64,000 bases of DNA from JAWVFN01 sp963696625 (GCA_963696625.1 CAVOKZ010000010.1:11830-75829); one strand, 5' to 3'. Positions 49,316 to 59,551 are shown, counted from the stretch's first letter. Translations and numbers: made by a program. The notes: generated from the letters alone by a model not told the origin.

Positions 49316-50536
49316 TCAGGCCGCAGTACGCCCGAGTTCGCGCAGCGCGACCCCGTCGGCCGCCGCCCAGCGCAGCAGGGGCGAAGCGCGATAGGCCTCG
49401 CCGTGCAGCTCGCGCAGCGCATCGAGGATGCCGACGGCGCGTGCGGGCCCGATCAGATCGGCCCACTCGAGCGGGCCGAGCGGCCAGTTGAAGCCGAGCC
49501 GCATCGCCGTGTCCATGTCCTCGGGCGAACCGACGCGATCCTCGAGCGCGAAGGCCGCCTCGTTGGCGATCTGGGCGGCGACGCGGGGAACCGCCTCCGC
49601 CGCGAGCTCGCCGGCGCGCTCGATCAGCTCGTCCTCGTCGACCGTCGGCCGGCGCGGTACACCCTCGGGGTCGGGAGGGCGGTGCTCGCCCGAGGAGTAG
49701 TCGTACCAGCCGCGTCCCGCCTTGCGGCCGAGCCGGCCCGCGGCGACCATCCGCCCCTGCAGCGGGCTCGGTCGCCAGCGCGGCTCGCCGTAGCTCTGCC
49801 GGTAGAACGACTCGGCGACGCCGAGGTTGACGTCGAGGCCGATCAGGTCGGCGAGCTCGAACGGCCCCATGCGAAAGCCGCCGCCGAGGCGCATCGCGCG
49901 GTCGATCTCCTCGGTCGCCCCGGCGCCCTGGGCGAGCAGCCGCAGCGCCTCGAGGCCGTAGGGGCGGGCGAGGCGGTTGGCGAGGAACCCCGGGCTGTCA
50001 GCGGCGCGGATCGGGGTGCGGCCCATCTTCTCCGCGACCTCGGTCGCGAGCTCGAGCGCCGGCCCGGCGCTCTCGGCGCCGGCGACGATCTCGACCAGCT
50101 CCATCAGCGCCGGCGGGTTGAAGAAGTGCATGCCGACGACGCGCTCGGGCTTCGGGGCGCCGGCGGCGATCGCGGTCACGGGCAGGGAGGAGGTGTTGGT
50201 CGCGAGCACGACCTCATCCCCGCAGGCCTCGGCGAGCGAGGCGAACAGATCGCGCTTCAGCTCGAGCCGCTCGGGGGCCGCCTCGATGATCAGATCGCAG
50301 CCGGCGAGGTCGGAGAGCTGCCGAGCGGCGGATACGCGGGACCCGGCGGATTCGGCGACCTGCTCGGTCCAGCGCCCCCGCTCGGCGCCCTTGGCGAGGC
50401 TCGCCTCGAGCTTCTCGATCCCCTTCTCGAGCGCCTCGGCGACAGGGTCGTGGAGGCGCGTCTCGATTCCACCGAGCGCCGCGATCTGGGCGATCCCGGC
50501 GCCCATCGTTCCCGCCCCTACGACTCCGAGAATCAA
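49316..50536 (-). CDS. 3-hydroxyacyl-CoA dehydrogenase
   Basis: This 406-residue NAD-dependent enzyme has LGVVGAGTMGAGIAQIAA, catalytic-region HFFNPPALMELVEIV and two C-terminal 3HCDH domains (second: FALEDRVGSPEDMDTAM). It oxidises 3-hydroxyacyl-CoA in fatty-acid oxidation. TTG 50536 overlaps the upstream hydratase stop. It is the last gene of the acyl-CoA dehydrogenase, hydratase, dehydrogenase operon. Confidence 0.92.
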   Translation of the reverse strand: MILGVVGAGTMGAGIAQIAALGGIETRLHDPVAEALEKGIEKLEASLAKGAERGRWTEQVAESAGSRVSAARQLSDLAGCDLIIEAAPERLELKRDLFASLAEACGDEVVLATNTSSLPVTAIAAGAPKPERVVGMHFFNPPALMELVEIVAGAESAGPALELATEVAEKMGRTPIRAADSPGFLANRLARPYGLEALRLLAQGAGATEEIDRAMRLGGGFRMGPFELADLIGLDVNLGVAESFYRQSYGEPRWRPSPLQGRMVAAGRLGRKAGRGWYDYSSGEHRPPDPEGVPRRPTVDEDELIERAGELAAEAVPRVAAQIANEAAFALEDRVGSPEDMDTAMRLGFNWPLGPLEWADLIGPARAVGILDALRELHGEAYRASPLLRWAAADGVALRELGRTAA

Positions 50537-51303
50537 CGTCCCTTGAATACGGGTTTGCGCTTCTCGATGAAGGCGGTCGTGCCCTCGACCCGGTCCTCAG
50601 TCGCCATCGCCAGCTCGAACAGGCGCCGCTCGGCGGCGAGCCCGGCCTCGAGGCCCGCCTCGTCTGCGGCGAGAACGGCCTGCTTGGCGAGCTTTGCGGC
50701 GATCGGCGCCCGGCGGGCGACGACCGAGGCGAGCTCGAGTGCCTTCTCCAGCCAGTCGGCCCTGCCGGTGACCTGGTTGACGAAGCCCATCTTCAGCGCT
50801 TCCTCGGCCGAGACCCGGCGGCCCGTGAGCATCATCTCCATCGCCCGCTGCTTGCCGATCACCCGGGCAAGCCGCTGGGTGCCGCCGCCGCCGGGAATGA
50901 TCCCGAGCGTGATCTCGGGCTGGCCGAACTCGGCCGAGTCCGAGGCGACGATCATGTCGCAGCACAGCGCGAGCTCACAGCCACCGCCGAGCACAAAGCC
51001 GGAGCAAGCGGCGATCAAGGGGGTGCGGCACCCCGCGATCCGCTTCCAGAACCCGTTGTTGTCGGAGGACATCGCCTCCTGGAAGGTGCGGTCGCGGAGC
51101 GCGACGATGTCGGCGCCGGCGGCGAAGGCGTCGCCGTCGCCGGCGATCACGATGCAGCGCGTGCCCTCGTCCTCGTCGAGCCGCTCGACGGCGGCGGCGA
51201 GCTCCTCCATCAGCTCGGGGCTCAGCGCGTTGCGGGCCTCGGGGCGGTTGAGCGTGCAGAGCGCGACGCCGTCGCCCTCGGCGGCTACCTCGACCAGCGC
51301 CAT
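50533..51303 (-). CDS. Enoyl-CoA hydratase
   Basis: This 256-residue crotonase has AFAAGADIVALRD, GFVLGGGCELALCCDMI and FGQPEITLGIIPGGGGTQRL, with both catalytic Glu positions present. It hydrates trans-2-enoyl-CoA. Its start overlaps the upstream acyl-CoA dehydrogenase stop by one base. Confidence 0.93.
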   Translation of the reverse strand: MALVEVAAEGDGVALCTLNRPEARNALSPELMEELAAAVERLDEDEGTRCIVIAGDGDAFAAGADIVALRDRTFQEAMSSDNNGFWKRIAGCRTPLIAACSGFVLGGGCELALCCDMIVASDSAEFGQPEITLGIIPGGGGTQRLARVIGKQRAMEMMLTGRRVSAEEALKMGFVNQVTGRADWLEKALELASVVARRAPIAAKLAKQAVLAADEAGLEAGLAAERRLFELAMATEDRVEGTTAFIEKRKPVFKGR

Positions 51304-52472
51304 CAGTCCTCCTTCATCGGGGTCATCGCGTTGATCCCGGTCTGCTCGCGGCCGATGATCAGCTTCTGGATCTGCGAGGTGCCTTCATAAAGGGTGGTGA
51401 CCCGCGCGTCGCGCAGGTAGCGCTCGACCGGGTAGTCGTCCACGTACCCGGACCCACCGTGGACCTGGATCGCGGCGTTGGCGCACTCGACCGCCGACTC
51501 GGTCGCGAACAGCTTCGCGATCGAGGTCTCGATCGTCGACGGCTTGCCCTGGTCCTTGAGCCAGCCGGCGCGCATGACCAGCATCCGCGCTGCGTCGCGC
51601 TTGACGACCATGTCGGCGATCAGTTCCTGGACGAGCTGGAAGCGCGCCAGCGGCACGCCGAACTGCTTGCGCTCGGTCGAATAGGCGGTCGAGGCCTCGA
51701 CGCAGCCGTCGCAGATGCCGACGCAGCCGGCGGCGACCGAGTAGCGCCCCTTGTCCAGGGCGCTCATCGCGACCTTGAAGCCGTCGCCGATCTCGCCGAG
51801 CATCGCGTCGTCGGGCACCTCGACGTCGTCGAGGCCGATCGAGGCGGTGTCGGAGGAGCGCAGCCCGAGCTTGCCGTGGATCTCCTGGGTCTCGAAGCCC
51901 TTGGTCTCGGTCGGGACGCAGAAGCAGGCCATGCCCTTGATGCCCTTCTCGGGATCGGTCTGGGCGAAGATCAGGGCGACGTCTGAGACGTTGCCGAGCG
52001 AGATCCACATCTTCTGCCCGTTGATGACCCAGCCGGAGTCGGTCTTCTTTGCTCGCGTCCGCAGATTGGCGGCGTCGGAGCCGGTGTCGGGCTCGGTCAG
52101 CCCGAAGCAGCCGAGCCCCTCGCCCGAGCAGAGCCGCGGCAGCCACTTCTGCTTCTGCTCCTCGGTGCCCCACTGCTCGATCGAGCCGGCGACGAGCGAG
52201 GTGACGACGCTGACCACGGTGCGGGCCGAGGAGTCGGCTCGGCCGACCTGCTCGACGATCAGCCCGTAGCTGACGTAGTCGAGCGAGCGCCCGCCGTAAT
52301 CCTCCGAGACGGGAGCCCCGAGGTAGCCGACCTCGCCGAGTTTGCTCGCGAGCTCGCGATCGAAGCGCCCTGCGCGGTCGTTATCGCGCACGCGGGGCGT
52401 GATCTCCTTGTCGGCGAACTCGCGCGCGGTCTCGGAGATCAGCTTTTGCTCGTCGGTGAGTTCGAAGTCCAT
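51303..52472 (-). CDS. Acyl-CoA dehydrogenase
   Basis: This 389-residue flavoenzyme has CFGLTEPDTGSDAANLRTRA (FAD/substrate loop), the C-terminal VHGGSGYVDDYPVERYLRDA and catalytic-base region TTLYEGTSQIQKLIIGR (Glu in YEGTS). It introduces the 2,3-double bond of acyl-CoA. It is coupled to the aminotransferase gene upstream (adjacent stop/start) and the hydratase downstream. Confidence 0.94.
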   Translation of the reverse strand: MDFELTDEQKLISETAREFADKEITPRVRDNDRAGRFDRELASKLGEVGYLGAPVSEDYGGRSLDYVSYGLIVEQVGRADSSARTVVSVVTSLVAGSIEQWGTEEQKQKWLPRLCSGEGLGCFGLTEPDTGSDAANLRTRAKKTDSGWVINGQKMWISLGNVSDVALIFAQTDPEKGIKGMACFCVPTETKGFETQEIHGKLGLRSSDTASIGLDDVEVPDDAMLGEIGDGFKVAMSALDKGRYSVAAGCVGICDGCVEASTAYSTERKQFGVPLARFQLVQELIADMVVKRDAARMLVMRAGWLKDQGKPSTIETSIAKLFATESAVECANAAIQVHGGSGYVDDYPVERYLRDARVTTLYEGTSQIQKLIIGREQTGINAMTPMKED

Positions 52473-53282
52473 CTAGAGCTCCTGTTCGAGGATCTTGCCG
52501 AAGGCTTCTATCGCGTCGGTGGTGCGCGGCCCGGGCGCGGTGAAGTCCTCCTCGTCGATCGCCGAGACCGGTTGCACCTCGCGGGTGGTCGAGGCGAGGA
52601 AGGCCTCCTCGGCCCCCCAGACCTCGGCCGCCTCGAAGTCCCCCACCTCGACGTCGAACTCGGCGACGATCCGCGCCCTGGTGATCGACTCGAGGATACC
52701 GCTCGAGATCGCCGGCGTCTTGAGCTTGCCGTCGGAGCCGGCCCAGAAGATGGTCGAGGTCGGCGCCTCGAGCACGGTGCCGTCGGGCGTCACCAGCAGC
52801 GCCTCCTCGGCGCCCTTGCCCTTGGCGATCCGGGTCGCCTGCATGTTGGCGGCGTAGGAGAGGGTCTTGACGCCGGTGAGGATCACGCTGGGCGAGAAGG
52901 TGACGGTGGCGAGCACCACCGTCTCGCCCCGCGGCGGGAGCTGTTCGGTCAGCAGCAGCTGGCGGCCGCCGCGGGTGAGAACGATCCGCAGCTGCCCCGG
53001 GTTCTCGCCAAATTCCGTCAGAAGCGCATCTACCTGGTTTTGGACGGATAGACGGTCGACCGGCAGCTCGATCGCCGACGCCGATCTTTCGATGCGGTCG
53101 AGATGCTCTTTGAGGGCGAACGGCTTGCCCCGGTAGAGGCGGATCACTTCGAACACTCCGTCGCCCCGCAGCAGCCCCTCGTCGGTGGCCTCGATTCGTG
53201 CGTCGAATGCAGGCGTTATCTGCCCGTCGAGGCTGGCCAGCTCGGGGGCCGAGCCGGCGGGATCTGGGGTCGCGGAGGCCAA
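52473..53282 (-). CDS. Class IV PLP aminotransferase / aminodeoxychorismate lyase-like
   Basis: This 269-residue fold-IV PLP protein has EGLLRGDGVFEVIRLYRG and the Glu-containing EALLVTPDGTVLEAPTSTIFW and EEAFLASTTREVQPVSAID motifs. Branched-chain/D-amino-acid transaminase or 4-amino-4-deoxychorismate lyase are the candidates. TTG 53282 follows a -10 box by 10 bases. It heads the fatty-acid oxidation operon without obvious functional link. Confidence 0.8.
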   Translation of the reverse strand: MASATPDPAGSAPELASLDGQITPAFDARIEATDEGLLRGDGVFEVIRLYRGKPFALKEHLDRIERSASAIELPVDRLSVQNQVDALLTEFGENPGQLRIVLTRGGRQLLLTEQLPPRGETVVLATVTFSPSVILTGVKTLSYAANMQATRIAKGKGAEEALLVTPDGTVLEAPTSTIFWAGSDGKLKTPAISSGILESITRARIVAEFDVEVGDFEAAEVWGAEEAFLASTTREVQPVSAIDEEDFTAPGPRTTDAIEAFGKILEQEL

Positions 53283-53292
53283 CGGAGGGGCG

Positions 53293-53298
53293 AGGCTA
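53293..53298 (-). promoter_or_regulatory. -10 box of the aminotransferase/fatty-acid oxidation operon
   Basis: TAGCCT on the minus strand lies 10 bases before TTG 53282 and supports that start. Confidence 0.5.
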
Positions 53299-53329
53299 TA
53301 GCACCGGTGAATCGGGGGCTAAAGGTTCG

Positions 53330-53426
53330 GATCCGAGCTGCCGATGGGAGATTGAAACCGTTCTTGCGGGCGGTTTCGTCCTGCGCATCCGGCGGGTACT
53401 CGTAGTACGCTTCGGCAGTCCGGATC
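53330..53426 (+). promoter_or_regulatory. Structured 5' leader of the LAFTG surface-protein gene
   Basis: GATCCGAGCTGCCGA (53330-53344) pairs with TCGGCAGTCCGGATC (53412-53426) apart from a small internal mismatch. The stem encloses a hairpin, GAAACCG/CGGTTTC (53354-53360 with 53371-53377). A GGGCC/GGCCC hairpin follows before the Shine-Dalgarno site. TAAAGG at 53320-53325 could be the -10. It matches no riboswitch I can name. Confidence 0.4.
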
Positions 53427-53478
53427 GGGCCTTGGGGGCCCGGCGTTACGAGTGAACGAAACCTAGGAGGCAGGCCGC

Positions 53479-54873
<1,395 letters not shown>

Positions 54874-54897
54874 AACGCCCGCTCAGTAGCGATACCC

Positions 54898-55497
54898 GTG
54901 CAGTCCGAGCGCTTTGTCGCCCGGCGGCGCCTCGCGCTGGGCGTGATCGCGGTGCTGATCGTCGTCCCGGTGTACATGCTGTTCATCCGGGACGACGACG
55001 ACCCGCCGCCGGAGCCGGCCGTCCGCGAGGCGGTCAACGATCCGAACAAGGCCGCCGAGATCCTGCTCGATCAGGCCGGCGATCCTCAGCAGGGCATCAC
55101 CGTGCGCTTCCCCGACGGCTGGTCTAGCGCGAACGAGAACCAGGTCGTCCGGGCGAAGAGCGCGGATGGCCGCACCGTGATCGCGGTGACGACCGGCGGT
55201 CCGGCGGCCCAGGCGCCGAAGCTGTTCACGAAGGCGGTCAAGGGTGTCTCCTCGAGCTACACGAAGCCCAAGGTGGCGTTGATCCCCTCCAAGGAGCAGC
55301 CTCCGATCGGCGGCCTGCCGGCGGCCGGGGCGATCGTCAGCGGGCAGCTCAAGGGGGGCGGACCGGGCACGACCTTCGTATACGTGAGCCGCGGCAGCCG
55401 CCGCGCCTACGTCGTCAGCGCGCTTGTGCCCAGCGACGGCGGCGATCTCCCGACAGCGAACCTGATCCTGACCCGCGGGCTGACTCTCTCCGGCTAA
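54898..55497 (+). CDS. Membrane-anchored protein of unknown function
   Basis: This 199-residue protein starts at GTG 54898 with a basic N-terminus, one helix (LALGVIAVLIVVPVYMLFI) and an acidic Pro-rich spacer (RDDDDPPPEPA). An extracytoplasmic alpha/beta domain follows (GITVRFPDGWSSANENQVV; GTTFVYVSRGSRRAYVVSAL), resembling PsbP/Mog1-like folds. Its stop overlaps the convergent thiolase by 4 bases. Confidence 0.7.
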   Translation: MQSERFVARRRLALGVIAVLIVVPVYMLFIRDDDDPPPEPAVREAVNDPNKAAEILLDQAGDPQQGITVRFPDGWSSANENQVVRAKSADGRTVIAVTTGGPAAQAPKLFTKAVKGVSSSYTKPKVALIPSKEQPPIGGLPAAGAIVSGQLKGGGPGTTFVYVSRGSRRAYVVSALVPSDGGDLPTANLILTRGLTLSG

Positions 55498-56666
55498 ACC
55501 GCCTCGACCACCGTCGCCAGGCCCTGGCCGACGCCGATGCAGAGTGTGACCAGGCCGTAGCGGGCATCGCGGCGTTTCATCTCCCAGACGAGGGAGGTCA
55601 TCAGGCGGGCGCCGGAGCAGCCGAGGGGGTGGCCGAGGGCGATCGCGCCGCCGTTGACATTGAGGCGGTCCTCGGGGATGCCAAGCTCGCGCATGCAGGC
55701 GATCGACTGCGAGGCGAAGGCTTCGTTTAGCTCGACCAGGTCGATGTCGTCGATCGTGAGGCCGGCGGCGGCGAGTGCCTTGGGCACGGCCTCGACCGGG
55801 CCGATGCCCATCACCGCCGGGTCGACGCCGGCGACGCCGAAGGAGACGACGCGGGCGAGCGGTTCGGCGCCGAGCTTGGCGGCGCCCTCCTCAGAGGCGA
55901 GCACGAGGCAGGCGGCGCCGTCGTTGAGGGTCGAGGCGTTGCCGGCGGTGACGGAGCCGCCCTCGCGGAAGATCGGCTTCAGCTCGGCTAGCTGCTCGAG
56001 TGAGGTGTCGGCGCGGGGGCCCTCGTCGGCCTCGAGGCCGTTGACGGGCACGATCTGCTCGTCGAAGCGGCCGTCGGAGGCCGCCGCGAGCGCGTTCTGG
56101 TGCGAGCGCAGCGCGAACGCGTCCTGGTCCTCCCGCGATACGGAGTAGCGCTCGGCGACGTTCTCGGCGGTCTCGCCCATCTGCTCGGTCGAATAGGCCT
56201 CGGCCATCTTCGGGTTGATCAGGCGCCAGCCGAGCGTCGTGTCGTAGAGCGTCTGCTCGCCGCGGGCGAGGCCCTTCTCGGGCTTCGGCATCACCCAGGG
56301 GGCGCGGCTCATCGACTCGACCCCGCCCGCGAGGTAGACGTCGCCCTCGCCCAGCTTCAGCGCCCGCGAGGCGCCGTTGATCGCCTCGAGGCCCGAGGCG
56401 CAGAGGCGGTTGACGGTGACGCCGGGGGTCGAGACCGGCAGGCCCCCGAGCAGCGCCGCCATGCGGGCGACGTCGCGGTTGTCCTCGCCGGACTGGTTGG
56501 CGGCGCCGAAGAAGACGTCCGAGATGCTTTCCGGGTCGACCTTGTTGCGCTCGACCGCCGCCTTGACGACGTGGGCGGCGAGGTCGTCGGGGCGCTCGCC
56601 GGCGAGCGCGCCGCGGTAGGCGCCCATCGGGGTGCGCAGCGCGTCGATGATCAGGGCCTCGGGCAC
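55494..56666 (-). CDS. Acetyl-CoA acetyltransferase (thiolase)
   Basis: This 390-residue thiolase has the acyl-accepting Cys in VNRLCASGLEAING, the NEAFA motif, GGAIALGHPLGCSGARL with catalytic His and the second Cys in LCIGVGQG. It completes the beta-oxidation set encoded at 49.3-52.5 kb. GTG 56666 lies 8 bases after a -10 box and exactly where homology begins; longer in-frame starts are rejected. Confidence 0.94.
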   Translation of the reverse strand: MPEALIIDALRTPMGAYRGALAGERPDDLAAHVVKAAVERNKVDPESISDVFFGAANQSGEDNRDVARMAALLGGLPVSTPGVTVNRLCASGLEAINGASRALKLGEGDVYLAGGVESMSRAPWVMPKPEKGLARGEQTLYDTTLGWRLINPKMAEAYSTEQMGETAENVAERYSVSREDQDAFALRSHQNALAAASDGRFDEQIVPVNGLEADEGPRADTSLEQLAELKPIFREGGSVTAGNASTLNDGAACLVLASEEGAAKLGAEPLARVVSFGVAGVDPAVMGIGPVEAVPKALAAAGLTIDDIDLVELNEAFASQSIACMRELGIPEDRLNVNGGAIALGHPLGCSGARLMTSLVWEMKRRDARYGLVTLCIGVGQGLATVVEAV

Positions 56667-56674
56667 GACGGAGG

Positions 56675-56680
56675 ATTCTA
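56675..56680 (-). promoter_or_regulatory. -10 box of the thiolase gene
   Basis: TAGAAT on the minus strand lies 8 bases before GTG 56666. It is back to back with the divergent -10 at 56689. Confidence 0.55.
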
Positions 56681-56688
56681 GATGGGCG

Positions 56689-56694
56689 TAGGCT
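56689..56694 (+). promoter_or_regulatory. -10 box of the 101-aa membrane protein gene
   Basis: TAGGCT lies 11 bases before ATG 56706 and places the earlier ATG 56682 upstream of transcription. Confidence 0.5.
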
Positions 56695-56705
56695 GGGCCA
56701 GAGTC

Positions 56706-57011
56706 ATGGATCCGTTCATCCCGCTCACGCTTGGGGCGGTCATCCTCCTCGTCATAGTCTTCATGGGCCTGGCGCGTGCCTTCCAGGGCCACGGCGTCGA
56801 CGAGCTGCTCGACTGGGAGCCGACCCGCGATTACGAGGCCGAGATCGAGCTCGAGCAGGACGACGTCCAGCAGATGATCGACGCGCAGAACGAGATGCGC
56901 CGCAAACGAGGCAAGAAGGAGATCAGCCTCGAGGACGTCCACAAGCAAGCCGAGGAGGACGAGCGCATCCGCATGCGCGGCAAAGGTCCCTTCGGCGGCC
57001 AAGGCGGGTAG
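56706..57011 (+). CDS. Small membrane protein with charged coiled-coil tail
   Basis: This 101-residue protein from ATG 56706 has one N-terminal helix (LTLGAVILLVIVFMGLARAF) and a charged, probably helical tail (YEAEIELEQDDVQQMIDAQ...RRKRGKKEISLEDVHKQAEE). The family is not recognised. The next gene starts directly after its stop. Confidence 0.7.
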   Translation: MDPFIPLTLGAVILLVIVFMGLARAFQGHGVDELLDWEPTRDYEAEIELEQDDVQQMIDAQNEMRRKRGKKEISLEDVHKQAEEDERIRMRGKGPFGGQGG

Positions 57012-57431
57012 TTGGCCCGAGCGCTGATCGTCGGCTGCGGGTGCCGCGGCCGCGAACTGGGGCGCGGCCTCGCCGATGCCGGATGGGAGGTGCGGGGCAC
57101 GACCCGCACCGAGGAAGGGCTTGCGGCGATCGAGGCCGAGGGGATCGAAGCAGCGATCGCCGACCCCGGCCGTCCCGGAACCATCCTCGAGCTGGTCGGC
57201 GACGTCACCCTGATCGTCTGGCTGCTCGGCCCGGTGCTCGGCGAGGTGCACGGAGAGAGGCTCGAGAGCCTGCTCGGCAAGCTCGTCGACACTCCCGTGC
57301 GCGGCTTCGCCTATGAGGGAACGGAGGAGGGGGCAGCGATCGTCGAGCGCGCCGCGGCGACCTGGCAGATCCCGGTAGCGATCATCCGCGGCGCGCCCAG
57401 CGCCGAGGGCGTTCTGGCCGCGCTCGGCTAG
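57012..57431 (+). CDS. Short Rossmann-fold (NAD-dependent epimerase-like) protein
   Basis: This 139-residue protein from TTG 57012 begins ARALIVGCGCRGRELGRGLAD, a dinucleotide-binding motif like that of SDR/epimerase proteins, and continues with VRGTTRTEEGL and a short alpha/beta core. It is about half the length of normal family members, lacking the substrate domain. Function is unknown. It abuts the convergent gene at 57432. Confidence 0.65.
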   Translation: MARALIVGCGCRGRELGRGLADAGWEVRGTTRTEEGLAAIEAEGIEAAIADPGRPGTILELVGDVTLIVWLLGPVLGEVHGERLESLLGKLVDTPVRGFAYEGTEEGAAIVERAAATWQIPVAIIRGAPSAEGVLAALG

Positions 57432-57842
57432 CTATTCCGGGCGGACGGCCGGGATCTGCGGCGCGCTCGGGTCCGACCACGGGGCCGCGTCCGGGTTCGA
57501 CGCCGGCACCTCGTCCGAGTGCCGCGCCCAGGCGCCGACGCCGAAGATGAGAATCAAAACGACAGCGAGGGTGCCGCCGAGAACCGCGATCTGGCTCCTG
57601 CGCGAGGGGCCGTATGCGTGGCCGATGACCTGGCGATACTTGTCTTTGCCCATCGCATCGACCTTGGATGGCTCGTGCTTCTGCGCATGCTTCGAGGTCT
57701 TCAGCCGGTGCAGCTTGCTGATGTCCGGCGCGCTCGGCGCCGTGCCGCGGGTCGGACCCTTGCGGCCGGCGGGCTTGCGGCCGGCGCGCGAGGACGTGCC
57801 CTTGCGAGCGCCTCCCGATGAGCTCCTCCGCTGCTGCGCCAT
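57432..57842 (-). CDS. Basic N-terminal, single-helix membrane protein
   Basis: This 136-residue protein has a strongly basic Ser/Gly/Lys/Arg N-terminus (RRSSSGGARKGTSSRAGRK), one helix (IAVLGGTLAVVLILIFGVGAW) near residue 95 and a short Pro/Asp-rich outer tail. The basic part may bind nucleic acid or acidic lipids. No family is recognised. Confidence 0.7.
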   Translation of the reverse strand: MAQQRRSSSGGARKGTSSRAGRKPAGRKGPTRGTAPSAPDISKLHRLKTSKHAQKHEPSKVDAMGKDKYRQVIGHAYGPSRRSQIAVLGGTLAVVLILIFGVGAWARHSDEVPASNPDAAPWSDPSAPQIPAVRPE

Positions 57843-57852
57843 CGAACACAGA

Positions 57853-57858
57853 ACTTTA
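57853..57858 (-). promoter_or_regulatory. -10 box of the basic membrane protein gene
   Basis: TAAAGT on the minus strand lies 10 bases before ATG 57842. Confidence 0.5.
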
Positions 57859-57908
57859 TCGCCGCCGCAGGCGCGGCGCGCCGCTGCCTCCGACTAGCCG
57901 TAAATAAG

Positions 57909-57914
57909 TAGGGT
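57909..57914 (+). promoter_or_regulatory. -10 box of the monoacylglycerol-lipase-like gene
   Basis: TAGGGT lies 6 bases before GTG 57921; leaderless arrangement. Confidence 0.55.
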
Positions 57915-57920
57915 GCGGGC

Positions 57921-58748
57921 GTGGCTGAGCCGCGCACGCACACCTTCCCGGGGAAGGGCGGAGTCGACATCCACGCCAAGTGGTGGCCGGCCAAGCGCCC
58001 GCGGGGCTCTGTCGTCATCTCCCACGGCGGGGGCGAGCACTCCGGCCGCTACCAGCATGTCGCCGAGCGGCTCAACAAGGAGCGGTTCGCGGTGTTCGCG
58101 CTCGATCACCGCGGCCACGGGCTCTCGGGAGGCAAGCGGGGGCTGATCGACAGCCTCGACAAGGCGGTCGCCGACCTCGGCACGCTGATCGGGCTCGCCG
58201 ACGACGAGCTCCCCGACAAGAAGCTCTTCCTCCTCGGCCACAGCCTCGGGGGATGCGTCGCGCTCGAATACGCCCTCGACTACCGCGACACCCTCGACGG
58301 CCTGGCGCTTTCGGCGCCGCTGGCCAAGCTCGATGTCGCAAACCCGGTGCAGCTCGTCGCCGCGCGGGCGGTCTCGGCCGTCGCCCCGAGCTTCGGCGTC
58401 TACAAGGTCGACTCCTCGGCCGTTAGCCGCGACCCCGAGGTCGTGCGCGACTACGACGAGGACCCGCTCGTCCTCCACGACAAGCTGCCGGCGCGGACGG
58501 TCGCCGAGATCGCGGCCGCGATCGAGCGGTTTCCCGACCGGCTTCCGAGTCTCACCGTGCCGCTGCTGGTCCAGGTCGGCACTGCCGACGAGCTGGTTCC
58601 CCCCGAAGCGGCGGAGATGGTCGAGGAGCTCGCCGGCTCCGAGGACCGGACGCTGATCGAGTACGAGGGCCTCTACCACGAGGTCCTCAACGAGCCCGAG
58701 CAGAAAGAGGTCATGGACGATCTCGTCGAGTGGCTCAAGGCTACGTAG
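57921..58748 (+). CDS. Alpha/beta hydrolase, monoacylglycerol lipase-like
   Basis: This 275-residue protein follows the monoglyceride-lipase pattern: SVVISHGGGEHSGRYQHVAE, DHRGHGLSGGKRG, nucleophile elbow LGHSLGGCVA, acid VGTADELVPPE and His in YEGLYHEVLNE. It likely hydrolyses monoacylglycerols or related esters. The stop lies inside the convergent Nudix gene (8-base overlap). Confidence 0.9.
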   Translation: MAEPRTHTFPGKGGVDIHAKWWPAKRPRGSVVISHGGGEHSGRYQHVAERLNKERFAVFALDHRGHGLSGGKRGLIDSLDKAVADLGTLIGLADDELPDKKLFLLGHSLGGCVALEYALDYRDTLDGLALSAPLAKLDVANPVQLVAARAVSAVAPSFGVYKVDSSAVSRDPEVVRDYDEDPLVLHDKLPARTVAEIAAAIERFPDRLPSLTVPLLVQVGTADELVPPEAAEMVEELAGSEDRTLIEYEGLYHEVLNEPEQKEVMDDLVEWLKAT

Positions 58749-59307
58749 CTGCGCTTCGCCCGACCCGTTCGAGCAGCAGCGAGAAGATGCGGGCGGTCGC
58801 GCCCCAGACCATCGCCTCGCCGACGTTGAAGGTGTCGGTGCGGAAGGGGATTCCGCGGCGGACGAGGCGCTTCTTCTCGTAACCGGCGATCAGATCGTCG
58901 ATCCGCAGCCGCAGGACCTCGGCGACCTCGTCCGGGCTCGGCGTCAGCGGGACGTCGGCATCGACGACGCCGACGAACGGGAACACCTTGTATCCCGTGA
59001 CGAAGGTGCCGACGGGCGGCAGGGCGCCGACCAGCTCGATCTCAGAGGCCGGGAGCGCCAGCTCCTCGTCTGACTCGCGAAGCGCGGTCTCGTGCAGCTC
59101 CTCGCCTGGGTCGCGGCGCCCGCCGGGGAACGAGATCTCGCCCGAGTGGCTCTTGAGATCCTCGCGGCGGCGGGTGAAGACGAGGCCCGGGTCATCGGGC
59201 CAGTCGAAGATCGGCACCAGCACCGCGGCCTCGGTGTCGCCGTGGGCGTCCATCGCCACCGCCTCTTCGTTGGTGAGCAGCAGGGATTTGAGGTCTTCAG
59301 GGGACAA
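58741..59307 (-). CDS. Nudix hydrolase, CoA pyrophosphatase-like
   Basis: This 188-residue protein has the CoA-type UPF0035 lead LKSHSGEISFPGGRRDPGEE joined to the Nudix box (GGRRDPGEELHETALRESDEEL). It would split CoA or CoA derivatives into phosphopantetheine and 3',5'-ADP. It starts at TTG 59307, overlapping the upstream 70-aa frame by 11 bases. Confidence 0.88.
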   Translation of the reverse strand: MSPEDLKSLLLTNEEAVAMDAHGDTEAAVLVPIFDWPDDPGLVFTRRREDLKSHSGEISFPGGRRDPGEELHETALRESDEELALPASEIELVGALPPVGTFVTGYKVFPFVGVVDADVPLTPSPDEVAEVLRLRIDDLIAGYEKKRLVRRGIPFRTDTFNVGEAMVWGATARIFSLLLERVGRSAAT

Positions 59308-59509
59308 ACAGGATCAGCACCGGTACGGGCGGCCGCTCGGCGACCTCGAGCCCGGCGTGGAGCTCGTGGCCGTCGTGGCTGAAATGGAGGCCGTCGGCGT
59401 CGAGGGCGAGGGTGCCGTCGGTGATCGGCCCCGGCTCGGCGGGGTCGCCGTCGCTGTAGTCGGCGCGGGTGTCGATGCGGACAGGGCCCACCCGACAGAG
59501 CCGGCGCAA
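59297..59509 (-). CDS. Small protein of unknown function, 70 aa
   Basis: The frame (TTG 59509, or GTG 59491) encodes GPVRIDTRADYSDGDPAEPG and FSHDGHELHAGLEVAERPP. Nearly every codon ends in G or C, as in the neighbouring genes, which supports coding. The end overlaps the Nudix start. No family or partner is recognised. Confidence 0.5.
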   Translation of the reverse strand: MRRLCRVGPVRIDTRADYSDGDPAEPGPITDGTLALDADGLHFSHDGHELHAGLEVAERPPVPVLILFVP

Positions 59510-59551
59510 GCGCGCCCGGATTCCTGCGCACAGGCGGCTATTTGCATTTCC

